Shown one piece after another: positions 16,694-25,980 of a DNA stretch of 64,000 nt. The stretch comes from CAWIHA01 sp963835855. Its GTDB lineage: Bacteria; Acidobacteriota; Terriglobia; Bryobacterales; Bryobacteraceae. The translations under genes and the position numbers were made by a program. The notes under the pieces are model-generated. The model was given only the letters and a program-made list of their open reading frames with translations. It made no database searches and was not told where the DNA came from. The first letter of the stretch is position 1. Each line of letters starts with the position of its first letter. The DNA lies in assembly GCA_963835855.1 (NCBI GenBank), contig CAWIHA010000039.1, forward strand, positions 33,997 through 97,996, in the 5' to 3' direction.

Positions 16694-18319
16694 CTATTTT
16701 TCCTCCACCCTAATGATGCGGTCGGCGGCGATGTTCTCGATCACCTGCTTGGTTCCGTTGGGCCACGTGATGGTCAGCTTGTCGATCTTCGCGGCGGCGC
16801 CGAGACCGAAGTGGACGCGGCCGTCGCCCTGCGAAAGATAGCCCGAGCCGGCAACGCGCTCATGCTGCTGGTGCACGCCGCCCGCTACCAACTCCACCCG
16901 CGCACCGATGCCGTCGCGATTGCTCTTGCCCTTCTTGCCCACGAGCTGGATGGAGATCCAATGATTCGAGCCGGGCGAGACGTTGTGCAGCAGGTAAGCC
17001 GGCCCGCCCAGGTTCACAATGAAGGCGTCGATCTTGCCGTCGTTGTCGTAGTCGGCAAAGCAAGCGCCGCGGCCCACCGTCTTGGTATCGAAGAACGGCC
17101 CAGCCGCGCGCGAAACGTCTTCGAACTTCATATTGCCGAGGTTGCGGAAGACCGAGTGCTCCTGCGGAATCAAGTGGATCAGGCCGCCGTGAACGATAAA
17201 GATATCGTCCCAGCCGTCGTTGTCGAAATCTGCGACGCCGGTGCCCCAGCTTGTGTACTGCGCCGCAAGCTGCGAGATACCGGCGGGCTGGGTGACGTCC
17301 TGGAACTTGAGCGAGCCGACATTTTTCATCAGCCGGTTGTATTTCGAATCGGAGACCCAGAGATCGATCTTGCCAGCGTGGTCGAAATCGATGAACACCG
17401 GACCCATCGCGGAGGTGTTCTCGCCGCTCTGGCCGTAAGCGACGCCGGCTGGCACCGCAATCTCCTTGAAGGTGCCGTTGTGCTCGTTGTGGAACAGGAA
17501 ATTCTCGGTCTTGTCGTTGGCGACGTAGATATCGGGGTACCCGTCCAGATCGAAATCGGCCGCGGTGACGCCCATGGCGCGGCTTTTGAATTTCGCGATG
17601 CCCGATTTCTCACTGACGTCGGTGAACGTGCCGTCGCAGTTGTTGTGGAACAGCATGTTCGACTCGGGCTCGTAATCGAGCGGGCCGGGGTAATTGTCAG
17701 CCGCGTAATAGCTGCGATACGCCGGGTCGAATTTCACGTAGCGGCCGACGAAAAGATCGACGCAGCCATCGCGGTCGTAATCGAGCCAGGCCGCGCCGAT
17801 CGACCAGCCGGGGACTTTGATGCCGGCCTTCCCGGTCACATCCTCGAACGTGCCGTCGCCCTTGTTGCGATACAGGACCACGCGGCCGTAGCCGGTGACG
17901 AGCAGATCGACGTTGCCGTCGTTATCGTAGTCCGCGGCGATTGCGCCCATGCCGAAGAGGTCTGGCGCGACGCCCGCCTGCTCCGTGACATCGGTGAACG
18001 TTCCATCGCCGTTGTTGCGGTACAGATGATTGTGGGGCGGCGTCTCCGGCGGCTTGCGCAGCGGATACGGGTGCATGCCTTTCCCCAGCGGCTTCCCGCT
18101 GACGGCATACAGGTCCGGCAGCCCGTCGTTGTTGTAATCGAACCAGACGCAGCCCCCTCCCGTGCTCTCGACGAGAGATCCGAGCTTCTGCGCGCCGAAA
18201 CTGTGGACGAACTGGATACCGGAGCGCCCGGTCGCATCCTCGAACCGGATCGGAGATTGCGGCGCTTGCGCCGACGCGGCAAACAAGAAAAGCGGGAGCA
18301 GTACCCCCACAGATTTCAT
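16694..18319 (-). CDS. CRTAC1-like FG-GAP/VCBS repeat protein with C-terminal ASPIC/UnbV domain
   Basis: A secreted protein of 541 residues. A signal peptide starts at the ATG at 18319, which has GGAGG about 7 bases upstream. Six or more FG-GAP/VCBS propeller repeats follow, with calcium-loop signatures such as DYDNDGNVDLLV, DYDRDGCVDLFVG, DFDLDGYPDIYVAND and DFDNDGWDDIFIV. The C-terminal 100 residues form an ASPIC/UnbV domain (VHFGLGAAAKIDKLTITWPNG). This architecture is abundant in Acidobacteria and Planctomycetes, usually of unknown role, presumably in extracellular binding. The start codon overlaps the stop of the upstream gene (ATGA). Confidence 0.9.
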   Translation of the reverse strand: MKSVGVLLPLFLFAASAQAPQSPIRFEDATGRSGIQFVHSFGAQKLGSLVESTGGGCVWFDYNNDGLPDLYAVSGKPLGKGMHPYPLRKPPETPPHNHLYRNNGDGTFTDVTEQAGVAPDLFGMGAIAADYDNDGNVDLLVTGYGRVVLYRNKGDGTFEDVTGKAGIKVPGWSIGAAWLDYDRDGCVDLFVGRYVKFDPAYRSYYAADNYPGPLDYEPESNMLFHNNCDGTFTDVSEKSGIAKFKSRAMGVTAADFDLDGYPDIYVANDKTENFLFHNEHNGTFKEIAVPAGVAYGQSGENTSAMGPVFIDFDHAGKIDLWVSDSKYNRLMKNVGSLKFQDVTQPAGISQLAAQYTSWGTGVADFDNDGWDDIFIVHGGLIHLIPQEHSVFRNLGNMKFEDVSRAAGPFFDTKTVGRGACFADYDNDGKIDAFIVNLGGPAYLLHNVSPGSNHWISIQLVGKKGKSNRDGIGARVELVAGGVHQQHERVAGSGYLSQGDGRVHFGLGAAAKIDKLTITWPNGTKQVIENIAADRIIRVEEK

Positions 18320-19665
18320 TTCAGGCCTCCATGGGCGGAGTGAACCGGGAGCAGCATTTTGACTGGGTCGGTCGAGCGCAGCAGGACCTCGGGCACCGCG
18401 TTTTCGGGCGTGCGCTCCGCGCCGGCGTGGCAGCCGACGCAAATGCGCTGCTCGCCGCGCCGCGCCCAGAACCAGCCCTGTTCGGCCTGAACGACGTTGG
18501 CGTTAGCGTCCACGAGCTCGAACCGCAGCGGCCGCTCGCTCGGCGCCGTTACGAAGAACGAGCCGTCGCGCTCGACTGGGGCCTCGCCGAGCTGGACCTG
18601 CGCGCCCGCGTCATCCAGCGTATAGAGGCGCACGGCGGCGACGGAGCCCTCGGCAATGCGCGCTGTGCGCGACGTGTAAGCATTCAGGCAAAGCAGGTTC
18701 GCGCCCACGCGGTTGCCAAGCCCCGAGGGATGCCGCAGCGGAACCCTGTGCGGCTGGATGAGCACGGGCTGGAGCGCATTGCCGTGGCCATGCCGAAGGG
18801 GCGTGAGGCGGTTCTGGCTGAGGTCCAACCGGTAAAGCGCGAACGCCGCGCCGGGCTTCGCACGGTAGGAAACGAGCCACTCACCGGGTTCGATCTCGGC
18901 CACGGGTCCGGCGAACTCGCCTTTGGGCAGCGGGATTTCAATCCCGGCCGCGCGCGCCGAGGTAAATCGAGCCAGCCGGCCCGCCGTCTCAAATACAATA
19001 TCGCCGGAGAGAAGCTCGCGGCCCGCATGCCGGTCGCGGCCGTGATCGCAGCGGTGCGCCTCGACTCCGCTGCCATCCACGTATACGGTGTAAACCTCGC
19101 GGATGGCGGAAGGGGGCGCCGGGTATGGCGCCTCAAACAGCACGCGGCCATCTCTCAGCACGTCCGTCGCGAAATGGTCGCCGGGCGAGTAGGTCAGCCG
19201 CAACGGGGCGCCGCCCGCCAGCGGCACGATCTCGAGTTGGAACCCTTGGGGCGTTCTCCGTGCGTAGACGATCTTTTCGTCAGGGAGGTAAAACGGCCGG
19301 AGGCAGTCGTCGTTGCCGGAGGTGATTTGGCGCGGCGTGCCGCCAGCGGCGGGGATTTCAAAGATCTGCCAGGGAGCGTTTGCTTTCTCTTCGCCGGAGA
19401 AAAGCACGCGCTTGCCGTCGAGGGAAACGGCGGCATCGGCGGAGGCGGAGAAGCTGGGGACGAGTACGCGGCCGCTGCCGTTCGAAACGATGATAAGGCG
19501 CGCCCCGGCAGGGAACCGCTCGTTTCCAGTCCCGGGGTTGTATCGCGGGGCCTCAGTATAAATGTATGCGAGCAGAGACACGTTGCTACCCACCGCTACG
19601 GTGCAAACCCCTACGACGGCCACCAACCCGGAAACTGCAGGAATCAGGACCTTGAGACCAACCAC
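18316..19665 (-). CDS. TolB/PD40-like propeller protein with C-terminal heme-binding CxxCH
   Basis: A 449-residue protein with an N-terminal membrane anchor or signal (about residues 5-35). TolB-like WD40/PD40 repeats follow (SLDGKRVLFSGEEK, APWQIFEIPAAGGTPRQITSG, RDGRVLFEAPYPA). The C-terminal RGEQRICVGCHAGAER carries a single CxxCH. The order of PD40 repeats and then a short domain ending in CVGCH resembles the hydrazine-synthase-alpha-like family found widely outside anammox bacteria; no hydrazine chemistry is implied. It is the first gene of the operon running to 11392. The minus-strand promoter must lie in 19666-19760. Confidence 0.72.
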   Translation of the reverse strand: MVGLKVLIPAVSGLVAVVGVCTVAVGSNVSLLAYIYTEAPRYNPGTGNERFPAGARLIIVSNGSGRVLVPSFSASADAAVSLDGKRVLFSGEEKANAPWQIFEIPAAGGTPRQITSGNDDCLRPFYLPDEKIVYARRTPQGFQLEIVPLAGGAPLRLTYSPGDHFATDVLRDGRVLFEAPYPAPPSAIREVYTVYVDGSGVEAHRCDHGRDRHAGRELLSGDIVFETAGRLARFTSARAAGIEIPLPKGEFAGPVAEIEPGEWLVSYRAKPGAAFALYRLDLSQNRLTPLRHGHGNALQPVLIQPHRVPLRHPSGLGNRVGANLLCLNAYTSRTARIAEGSVAAVRLYTLDDAGAQVQLGEAPVERDGSFFVTAPSERPLRFELVDANANVVQAEQGWFWARRGEQRICVGCHAGAERTPENAVPEVLLRSTDPVKMLLPVHSAHGGLK

Positions 19666-20009
19666 TCTGGAAGATTATAGCGTGTAAAAAGTCTAAGCGC
19701 ATTATCTGAAAAGATTATTCACCTTGAGGTGGTGCTATGCGTTGGCCCAGCCCCTTCGCGGGCCGGGTCAAGTTCTCACCGCGCCTGGGCGAGCGGCTGT
19801 ATGAATTTGTGCCGCGGGCCGCAGCTTGCGGCGCCGGCTCTCGTGCCGGCCAGCGCATCTCCGCTGGTGTTCCAAGACCGAGTTCCGCGATCCAGCGCGG
19901 TCCTGCCCACTACCCTGCGCTGCATAAGAATTTCCGATCACCCCGATAGAAACGTTGCGCTTTGCGCTCCGGCGGCCCCGGTGCATCCTGTAGAAGAGGA
20001 GCCCTGAAC
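19666..20009. other. Divergent intergenic region between the propeller operon and amtB
   Basis: No gene was recognised in these 344 bases. A GC-rich stretch with partly palindromic runs (about 19800-19865) resembles a decayed REP. I looked for a sigma-54 -24/-12 site in front of amtB, as expected for nitrogen genes, and saw no clear one. Confidence 0.4.
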
Positions 20010-21395
20010 TTGTACCCGAAGTGTAACGTTCTGACGGGAGCGCTGTTATTCGCCGGAGCGGCGATGGCCCAAACCCCGGATGCCCAGGCGCGTTGGGCCG
20101 CGATGGAATCGGCGGTGAAGTCGGCGCAATCGGCCGGTGACAACGCCTGGATGCTGGTCAGCTCGGCGCTGGTGCTCATGATGACCGGCCCCGGCCTGGC
20201 GCTGTTTTACGGCGGGCTGGTGCGGAAGAAGAACGTCTTGGGGACCATGATGCAGAGTTTCGTGCTGATGGCCCTGGTGACAGTCCTCTGGGCGGTGGCC
20301 GGCTACAGCCTGACCTTTGCGGAAGGCTCGCCTTGGATCGGCGGCATCCGGTATTTGTTCCTCGAGGGAGTCGGCGCCGCGCCGAATCCCGATTACGCCG
20401 CTACCATCCCCCAGCAAACCTTCATGATCTACCAGTTGATGTTTGCTATCATCACGCCCGCCTTGATCAGCGGCGCTTTCGCCGAGCGGATGAAGTTCAG
20501 CGCCATGGTGCTCTTCATGTGCCTGTGGTCGTTCCTGGTCTACTTCCCGATGGCGCATATGGTTTGGGGCAAAGGCGGCCTGTTGAACGCCTATCTGGGC
20601 GGGAGCGTCCGGTGCTTCGATTTCGCCGGCGGCACGGTGGTGCACATCACATCCGGCGTTTCCGCGCTGGTCTGCGCGCTGTACCTAGGCAAGCGCAAAG
20701 GCTACCCAAGCGAGCCGATGAAGCCGCATAACCTCGTCCTGAGCTTCATCGGGGGCTGCCTGCTTTGGGTGGGATGGTTTGGATTCAATGCCGGCAGCGC
20801 GCTCTCCTCCTCGGCGCTGGCCACAAGCGCATTTGTCGCCACTCATTTCGCCGCCGCTGCCGCGGCTCTGGGCTGGTTGCTGGCAGAGTGGATTCGCATG
20901 GGCAAACCCAGTATGCTGGGCGCCATCTCCGGCGCCGTGGCTGGCCTCGTCGCCATCACTCCGGCCTCGGGTTTCGTCAAGCCGCTGCCCGCGCTCGCAA
21001 TCGGCCTGGCCGCAGGAATCGTTTGCTATTTCATGGTGACCGCTGTCAAGCGCAGATTCGGCTACGACGATTCGCTCGATGCATTTGGCGTGCACGGCGC
21101 CGGGGGGACGCTGGGAGCCCTCCTCACCGGCGTTTTCGCGACCAACTTGGTCAACGGCGCTCTCAAGGATTCTTCAGGCCGGCCGCTGCCGCTCGGGATG
21201 GTGGACGGCAACGCGGCGCAAGTCTGGAGCCAATTCATCGCCGTGGCGATTGCGTGGGCTCTCGCGGCCATCGCCACCCTGGCGATCCTGAAAATCTGCG
21301 ATGCCCTGATCGGCGTGCGGGTCCACGCCATGGACGAAACCGAGGGGCTCGATTTGAGCATGCACGGCGAAGAGGCGTATAACTTTGAAGCGTAG
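20010..21395 (+). CDS. amtB: Ammonium transporter
   Basis: Inner-membrane ammonium/ammonia channel of 461 residues with a cleavable signal peptide (to about residue 21, AMAQT) and eleven expected transmembrane segments. Conserved features include DNAWMLVSSALVLMMTGPGL, FYGGLVRKKN, the DFAGGTVVHITSG stretch with the pore His, and DAFGVHGAGGTLGALLTG with the second His. The TTG at 20010 is chosen because GAGGAG lies about 9 bases upstream and the signal peptide then starts correctly. glnK follows after 9 bases, the standard amtB-glnK pairing in which PII blocks the channel when nitrogen is sufficient. Confidence 0.95.
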   Translation: MYPKCNVLTGALLFAGAAMAQTPDAQARWAAMESAVKSAQSAGDNAWMLVSSALVLMMTGPGLALFYGGLVRKKNVLGTMMQSFVLMALVTVLWAVAGYSLTFAEGSPWIGGIRYLFLEGVGAAPNPDYAATIPQQTFMIYQLMFAIITPALISGAFAERMKFSAMVLFMCLWSFLVYFPMAHMVWGKGGLLNAYLGGSVRCFDFAGGTVVHITSGVSALVCALYLGKRKGYPSEPMKPHNLVLSFIGGCLLWVGWFGFNAGSALSSSALATSAFVATHFAAAAAALGWLLAEWIRMGKPSMLGAISGAVAGLVAITPASGFVKPLPALAIGLAAGIVCYFMVTAVKRRFGYDDSLDAFGVHGAGGTLGALLTGVFATNLVNGALKDSSGRPLPLGMVDGNAAQVWSQFIAVAIAWALAAIATLAILKICDALIGVRVHAMDETEGLDLSMHGEEAYNFEA

Positions 21396-21404
21396 CGAGG
21401 AAGC

Positions 21405-21743
21405 ATGAAAAAGATCGAAGCCATCATCCAGCCGTTCAAGCTCGAGGACGTGAAAGAGGCCCTCAAAGGCATCGGCATCGACGGCATGACCGTTACGGAA
21501 GTGCGCGGCCACGGGCGCCAGAAGGGCCACAAAGAGGTCTATCGCGGCCAGGAATATCAGGTCGATCTGCTGCCGAAGGTCAAGCTGGAAATGGTCGTGC
21601 CCGACGGCCGCCTCCAGGAGGTTGTACGGACCGTGGTGCTGGCGGCGCGCACGGGCAAGATCGGCGATGGGAAGCTGTTCATTTCCGATGTGGCGGAGGC
21701 CATCCGGATTCGCAATGACGAGCGCGGGGAATCGGCCCTCTAG
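21405..21743 (+). CDS. glnK: Nitrogen regulatory protein PII
   Basis: A 112-residue PII trimer subunit. The T-loop reads GHKEVYRGQEYQVDLLPK, with the Tyr that GlnD uridylylates in other bacteria. The B-loop TGKIGDGKLF binds ATP/2-oxoglutarate, and the C-terminal loop is IRIRNDERG. It senses 2-oxoglutarate and the adenylate state and regulates AmtB and nitrogen enzymes. The ATG follows GAGGAAGC. The last 29 bases overlap the glnD start, tying sensor and modifying enzyme into one transcript. Confidence 0.95.
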   Translation: MKKIEAIIQPFKLEDVKEALKGIGIDGMTVTEVRGHGRQKGHKEVYRGQEYQVDLLPKVKLEMVVPDGRLQEVVRTVVLAARTGKIGDGKLFISDVAEAIRIRNDERGESAL

Positions 21744-24183
21744 GGACAGCCCGGCGCTCCAGGAAGTGTGGACGAACCCGGCCGCCGTCCTGGCCCGGCG
21801 CTCGCACGCGGTCGATGCGGCTGTCCGCGAGGTTTTCGCCAGGCGCTTGCTCCCGGCGGTCCCCGGCGGCTTGGCGCTCGTGGCCGTGGGTGGTTTCGGC
21901 CGGGAGCAGTTATTTCCGCACTCGGATGTCGATCTTCTCCTTCTGGTCGAATCCGGCAACCTGCCCGAGCGGAAGCGGGATGCGATTTCGGGATTTGTCC
22001 AGAGCCTCTGGGACCACGGCCTGACCGTCAGCCAATCCGTGCATACGCCCGCGGAGTGCTGCGAATTTCAGGAACGAAACATCGAGTTGAGCGTCAGCCT
22101 GCTCGACCAGCGATATCTGGCCGGCGACCGCGGCCTCTATGCCAAGCTCTCGCTCGGCCTGGCCCGCTTTTTTCACGGGCAACGCCTCACGCTCGCCCGG
22201 CGCCTGTGCCGCATGGGGCGCGAGCGCCACGCCCGCCAGGGTGGTTCGATTTACCAGCTCGAGCCCAATGTCAAAGAGGTCCCGGGCGGGCTCCGCGATT
22301 ACCAGCTTGGCGGCTGGCTGGGCCAGCTCCGGAAGACCGGGCCAGACCGCTTGGCTCGCCCCGAACCGCCCGCCGCCTTGCTCCCAGCCCGCGATTTCCT
22401 CTTCGCGCTGCGATGCTGGCTGCACCTGAACACGGCGAGGGACATGAACCTGCTCACCTTCGATCTCCAGGAGGAAATTGCCGCGGGGCTTGGCGCCGGC
22501 CCGGCCAGTTGGATGCGCCAATACTACTCGCATGCTCGGGAGATCCATCTGGCCGTCCTGCGGGAGATGGAAGCCGCCGAGGAGCAAGTCAGCTCGCTGC
22601 TGGTCCAGTTCCGCGACTGGCGCTCGCGGGTCGCCAACGCCGGCTTCTCCGTTTCGCGCGAGCGCGTTTACTTCCGCGCTCCCCAGCGCCTGGAGTACGA
22701 GCCGCTTCTGGCGCTCGCGCTGTTCCAGTTCGTCGCGCGTCACGGCGTGCGCCTGGCGCCCGAAGCCGGACGCCACCTGGCCGGAGAATTGCCGCGCTTG
22801 CGGCGGTTTTTCTCCCAATCGCGGCCGGCGCTGTGGCCCATTTTGAAGGATATGCTTTCCGCGCGCCACCGGGCCCTGGCGCTTCGCGCGATGCACGAGA
22901 CCGGCGTCCTGGCGGCGCTTTTTCCGGAGTGGGCCGGCATCGATTGCCTCGTGATTCGCGACTTCTATCACCGCTACACGGTGGACGAGCACACCCTGGT
23001 GGCGATCCAGATCCTGGACGATCTCGCCTCCGGCGCCGCGCCCGCCCACCGGCATTTTGCGGAGCTGCTCTCCGAGACCGGCGAGCCCGAGCTGCTGGTT
23101 TTCGCGCTGCTGTTTCACGATACCGGAAAGGGCGCAACGCCGGGCCCCCACGTTTCCGAATCCGTCCGGCTGGCCGAAAGCGCGATGGAGCGCATTTGGA
23201 TGCCGGCCGCCGAGCGGCGGACGGTGCGGCTCCTGATCGACCGCCACCTGGATCTTTCCATCGCCATGAGCGGTCGCGACCTGGACGATCCCGGCACGGC
23301 GCGCTACCTGGCCGGACGCGCGGGCACCCTCGAAGCGCTGAAGAAGCTCGTGCTCGTCACCTATGCCGACATCGGCGCGGTCAATCCCACCGCCATGAGC
23401 TCCTGGCGCATGACGCAGCTTTGGCGGGCGTACCTGGCGGTTTCCTATGAGCTGACGCGCGAGCTCGAACAGGACCGCCTCGCGCCGGCAGCGGAAAGGC
23501 CGGAATTCCTCGAGGGGTTTCCTGTCCGCTATCTGCGCACCCACTCGCAGGCCGAAATCGGCGCGCATCTCGAACTGGAGCGGCGGAGCCGTGATCGCGG
23601 CGTCGCGCTCGAGATTCAAAAGGAAGACGGTTACTATCGTCTGACGCTGGTCACGCGCGACCGCCCCTTCCTGCTGGCTTCCCTGGCCGGGGCGCTCTCC
23701 GGCTTTGGAATGAATATCCTGAAGGCGGAAGGCTTTTCCAACCGGCGCAACACCATCCTCGACACCTTCTCCTTCTCGGATCCCCACCGCACGCTCGAAC
23801 TGAATCCCCAGGAAATGGACCGGCTTCGCATGGTCCTCGAACGGGTTGCCCTGGGCAAGACGGATGTGAAGGCGCTGCTCGGCGGCCGGCCGCGTCCCGC
23901 GCCCCCGAGCGGCGGGTCGCGAATCCGGCCCAGCGTCAGCTTTGACAACGCGGCGTCGGATTCCGCTACGCTGGTCGAAATCGTCGCCGAGGACCGCCCC
24001 GCCCTGCTCTACGACCTGGCTTCCGCCATCTCCTCCGCGGGCGCGAACATCGAGCTGGTGCTCATCGACACCCAGGCGCACAAAGCGCTGGACGTCTTCT
24101 ACGTCACCGCCTCCGGCGCCAAGCTCACCGCCGGCCAGCAATCCGCGCTCAAGCACGCGCTGTACAGGGCCTGCCAGGGGTAA
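21715..24183 (+). CDS. glnD: [Protein-PII] uridylyltransferase / uridylyl-removing enzyme
   Basis: A bifunctional nitrogen sensor of 822 residues that adds UMP to PII under nitrogen limitation and removes it when glutamine is abundant. Domains in order: nucleotidyltransferase (GGFGREQLFPHSDVDLLLL, with the paired Asp of the active site), GlnD PII-modifying helical region (EPNVKEVPGGLRDYQ), HD hydrolase domain (LLFHDTGKG), and two C-terminal ACT domains (about residues 635-700 and 745-820) for glutamine sensing. The ATG at 21715 lies within glnK; the frame is open further upstream but that part reads as glnK in another frame. Length is near the family norm. Confidence 0.93.
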   Translation: MTSAGNRPSRDSPALQEVWTNPAAVLARRSHAVDAAVREVFARRLLPAVPGGLALVAVGGFGREQLFPHSDVDLLLLVESGNLPERKRDAISGFVQSLWDHGLTVSQSVHTPAECCEFQERNIELSVSLLDQRYLAGDRGLYAKLSLGLARFFHGQRLTLARRLCRMGRERHARQGGSIYQLEPNVKEVPGGLRDYQLGGWLGQLRKTGPDRLARPEPPAALLPARDFLFALRCWLHLNTARDMNLLTFDLQEEIAAGLGAGPASWMRQYYSHAREIHLAVLREMEAAEEQVSSLLVQFRDWRSRVANAGFSVSRERVYFRAPQRLEYEPLLALALFQFVARHGVRLAPEAGRHLAGELPRLRRFFSQSRPALWPILKDMLSARHRALALRAMHETGVLAALFPEWAGIDCLVIRDFYHRYTVDEHTLVAIQILDDLASGAAPAHRHFAELLSETGEPELLVFALLFHDTGKGATPGPHVSESVRLAESAMERIWMPAAERRTVRLLIDRHLDLSIAMSGRDLDDPGTARYLAGRAGTLEALKKLVLVTYADIGAVNPTAMSSWRMTQLWRAYLAVSYELTRELEQDRLAPAAERPEFLEGFPVRYLRTHSQAEIGAHLELERRSRDRGVALEIQKEDGYYRLTLVTRDRPFLLASLAGALSGFGMNILKAEGFSNRRNTILDTFSFSDPHRTLELNPQEMDRLRMVLERVALGKTDVKALLGGRPRPAPPSGGSRIRPSVSFDNAASDSATLVEIVAEDRPALLYDLASAISSAGANIELVLIDTQAHKALDVFYVTASGAKLTAGQQSALKHALYRACQG

Positions 24184-24299
24184 CCTGCCCCTGAAAGTCC
24201 CTCAGGACCGCTTGCTGGAGCGCAATTCAATGTTATCAATAAGTTACACTGAACCGCGGCCATATTCAAGGGCCGGAGCGGCGGTATTTTCGGGCATTA

Positions 24300-24420
24300 T
24301 GTGGGGCGGTCGCCCTCGTCCGCGGCGGACCCCCTGGTCCGGCTCTCCACAAAACTCATTTGAGCCCCTCAAACAGGGCCGACGAGGGCGTCGGCCGCGG
24401 GACAGGGGTCCCGCCCCACA
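24300..24420. repeat. REP-like palindromic repeat
   Basis: TGTGGGGCGG at 24300-24309 pairs with CCGCCCCACA at 24411-24420. Inside, GCCCTCGTCCGCGG and GACGAGGGCGTCGGCCGCGG are complementary blocks in shuffled order. The flanks 24184-24299 and 24421-24660 hold no recognised gene. A TATAAT at 24483-24488 could serve the tad-like genes. Confidence 0.7.
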
Positions 24421-24662
24421 ACCGCAACTTCCTCAGCCAGCCGGGCCTCCTGGCGCGGCGATAGCAGTACTGGGAACGTCTGTATAATAACCAAAGTTGG
24501 CTTGACCGGACAGGGAAGCTGAGCTACCTTTAAGCCGTACATTCTGAAGAGCGCATGGGCTGTCGTACGCCCGAGTGCATGGGTGTCGAAGGCATGGGGA
24601 GCAAGAGCAGAGGTGGAACCGAGGTGCAGGACGCCAGGCGTGTGGGCGCCGTGGCGCTCGCT

Positions 24663-25259
24663 ATGGCACAGATTGAGGATCAGATCGGGCAGGAAGAGAC
24701 AAAGCCGCGCCGGGTTGCCAGCCTGAGGGGCCAGACAATGATTGAATTCACGCTGACCATGTTTCCTTTTCTCGCCATGGTCCTGTTCCTGGTGTGGCTC
24801 TGCTGGCTGATTTGGGCAAAGGCCACCTTGCAGCAGGCCACTCGTGACGCCGTCCGTCTCGGCATAACCATCACCGGATCGCAAGCTACGCAGTATTACA
24901 ACGGCTATGATCTGACCACTATCGTAAAGAATACGGTCGTGGCGAACTCGTGGGGACTGCTCCCGGCTACTAAGCCGGGCGCGACCCCCACTAAGCTGAT
25001 TCGGGTCAACTACTATCAGCCGCCCGCTGCGACCGCCCCGGCGGGCACCATGCCCACTCTTGCGAACACCCCAGGCGGTAAAGTGATACCAGGGAACATA
25101 ATACAGGTCTCTATCGAGGGGTTCTCCATTATTCCGCTGGTTCCGCTGATCTTTAACGGCACCGTGATCCCCCAGTCGCCGCTGACGCTTGCGCCGTCAG
25201 TGTCCGCCGACCTTATCGAACCGTCGAAGGACCCGCCAAACATCGGGAATCCGCCCTAG
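24663..25259 (+). CDS. TadE-like pilus pseudopilin
   Basis: A protein of 198 residues. The TadE-type entry RGQTMIEFTLTMFPF leads directly into one hydrophobic transmembrane helix (about residues 35-60), followed by an extracytoplasmic domain without recognised motifs. The Glu of the MIEF segment is the conserved position in TadE-like proteins. The start is uncertain: the frame is open to 24555 and several ATG or GTG codons are possible, none with a strong ribosome binding site. The next tad-like gene starts 10 bases downstream. Confidence 0.75.
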   Translation: MAQIEDQIGQEETKPRRVASLRGQTMIEFTLTMFPFLAMVLFLVWLCWLIWAKATLQQATRDAVRLGITITGSQATQYYNGYDLTTIVKNTVVANSWGLLPATKPGATPTKLIRVNYYQPPAATAPAGTMPTLANTPGGKVIPGNIIQVSIEGFSIIPLVPLIFNGTVIPQSPLTLAPSVSADLIEPSKDPPNIGNPP

Positions 25260-25269
25260 GAGCCGCGCC

Positions 25270-25959
25270 ATGAACCGCCAAACGTCGCGAGGACAAGCGA
25301 TCGCCGAGTTCAGCTTCATGGTGCTCTTTTTGATGCCCCTCCTGCTGGGCACGATTGGGATCGGAGTGAACCTGATCAAGGCCCTTGAGGTCAACCAGTT
25401 GGCCAGGGATGCAGGAAGCATGTATGCGCACGGCTTAAACCTTTCGCAGCCGGGCAACCAGTCCATCCTTCTAAACATCGGCTCGAGCCTGGGGTTGCAA
25501 GCAAGCGCCAGCGCCAGTACCGCCGTGCTATATCTCTCTCAAGTTACGTATGTGGACGCAGCCACCTGCCAGGCCGCGGGCTATACACTCGATGCGAGCG
25601 GCAACCCGCCGAACACGTGCTCGAACTACCAAAAGTGGGTCTTTGAACAGCGGTTGGTGCTCGGCAACTCCTCAATCCACAAGAGCGACCTCGGCGATCC
25701 GACAACATTATCGATCTGGAACTCGACCACAGGACAGATTCCAATGGGCACCGCGAGCGGCGGCGGCTCGAACGGATACGTGAACAATACGGGAGCAAGA
25801 GCGCAGTTCAGCGGCATCAACCCCTATGCAAATGTGAGCGGCGTAGTTTCCGGTTTGCCATCCGGCCAGGTCATTTATGTTGCTGAGGCCGCGGCGAAGA
25901 CTTGGGCCGTGCCCCCATTCTTTGGGGGGGGAAACATCTACTCTTCTGAGGATTTTTGA
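25270..25959 (+). CDS. TadE/TadG-like pilus assembly protein
   Basis: A protein of 229 residues. RGQAIAEFSFMVLFLMPLLL is the TadE signature with its following transmembrane helix. The remainder is a secreted, Ser/Gly/Asn-rich domain with two Cys (TCQAAG, NTCSN). The ATG at 25270 follows GGAGCCGCGCC. It sits between another TadE-like gene and the TadG-like vWA gene, consistent with minor pilins of a Tad/Flp-type system. No TadA ATPase, CpaC secretin or Flp prepilin is present in this window. Confidence 0.75.
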   Translation: MNRQTSRGQAIAEFSFMVLFLMPLLLGTIGIGVNLIKALEVNQLARDAGSMYAHGLNLSQPGNQSILLNIGSSLGLQASASASTAVLYLSQVTYVDAATCQAAGYTLDASGNPPNTCSNYQKWVFEQRLVLGNSSIHKSDLGDPTTLSIWNSTTGQIPMGTASGGGSNGYVNNTGARAQFSGINPYANVSGVVSGLPSGQVIYVAEAAAKTWAVPPFFGGGNIYSSEDF

Positions 25960-25980
25960 GTTTTGCGGAAAGGAAAGACT

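Noticed and set aside
16811..18343. Long plus-strand open frame opposite the CRTAC1-like gene
   Set aside because: It is the antisense of the FG-GAP repeats. The repeated DxDxDG codons keep the other strand free of stops.
21910..24156. Very long minus-strand open frame opposite glnD
   Set aside because: A high-GC antisense shadow of glnD with no recognisable domain.
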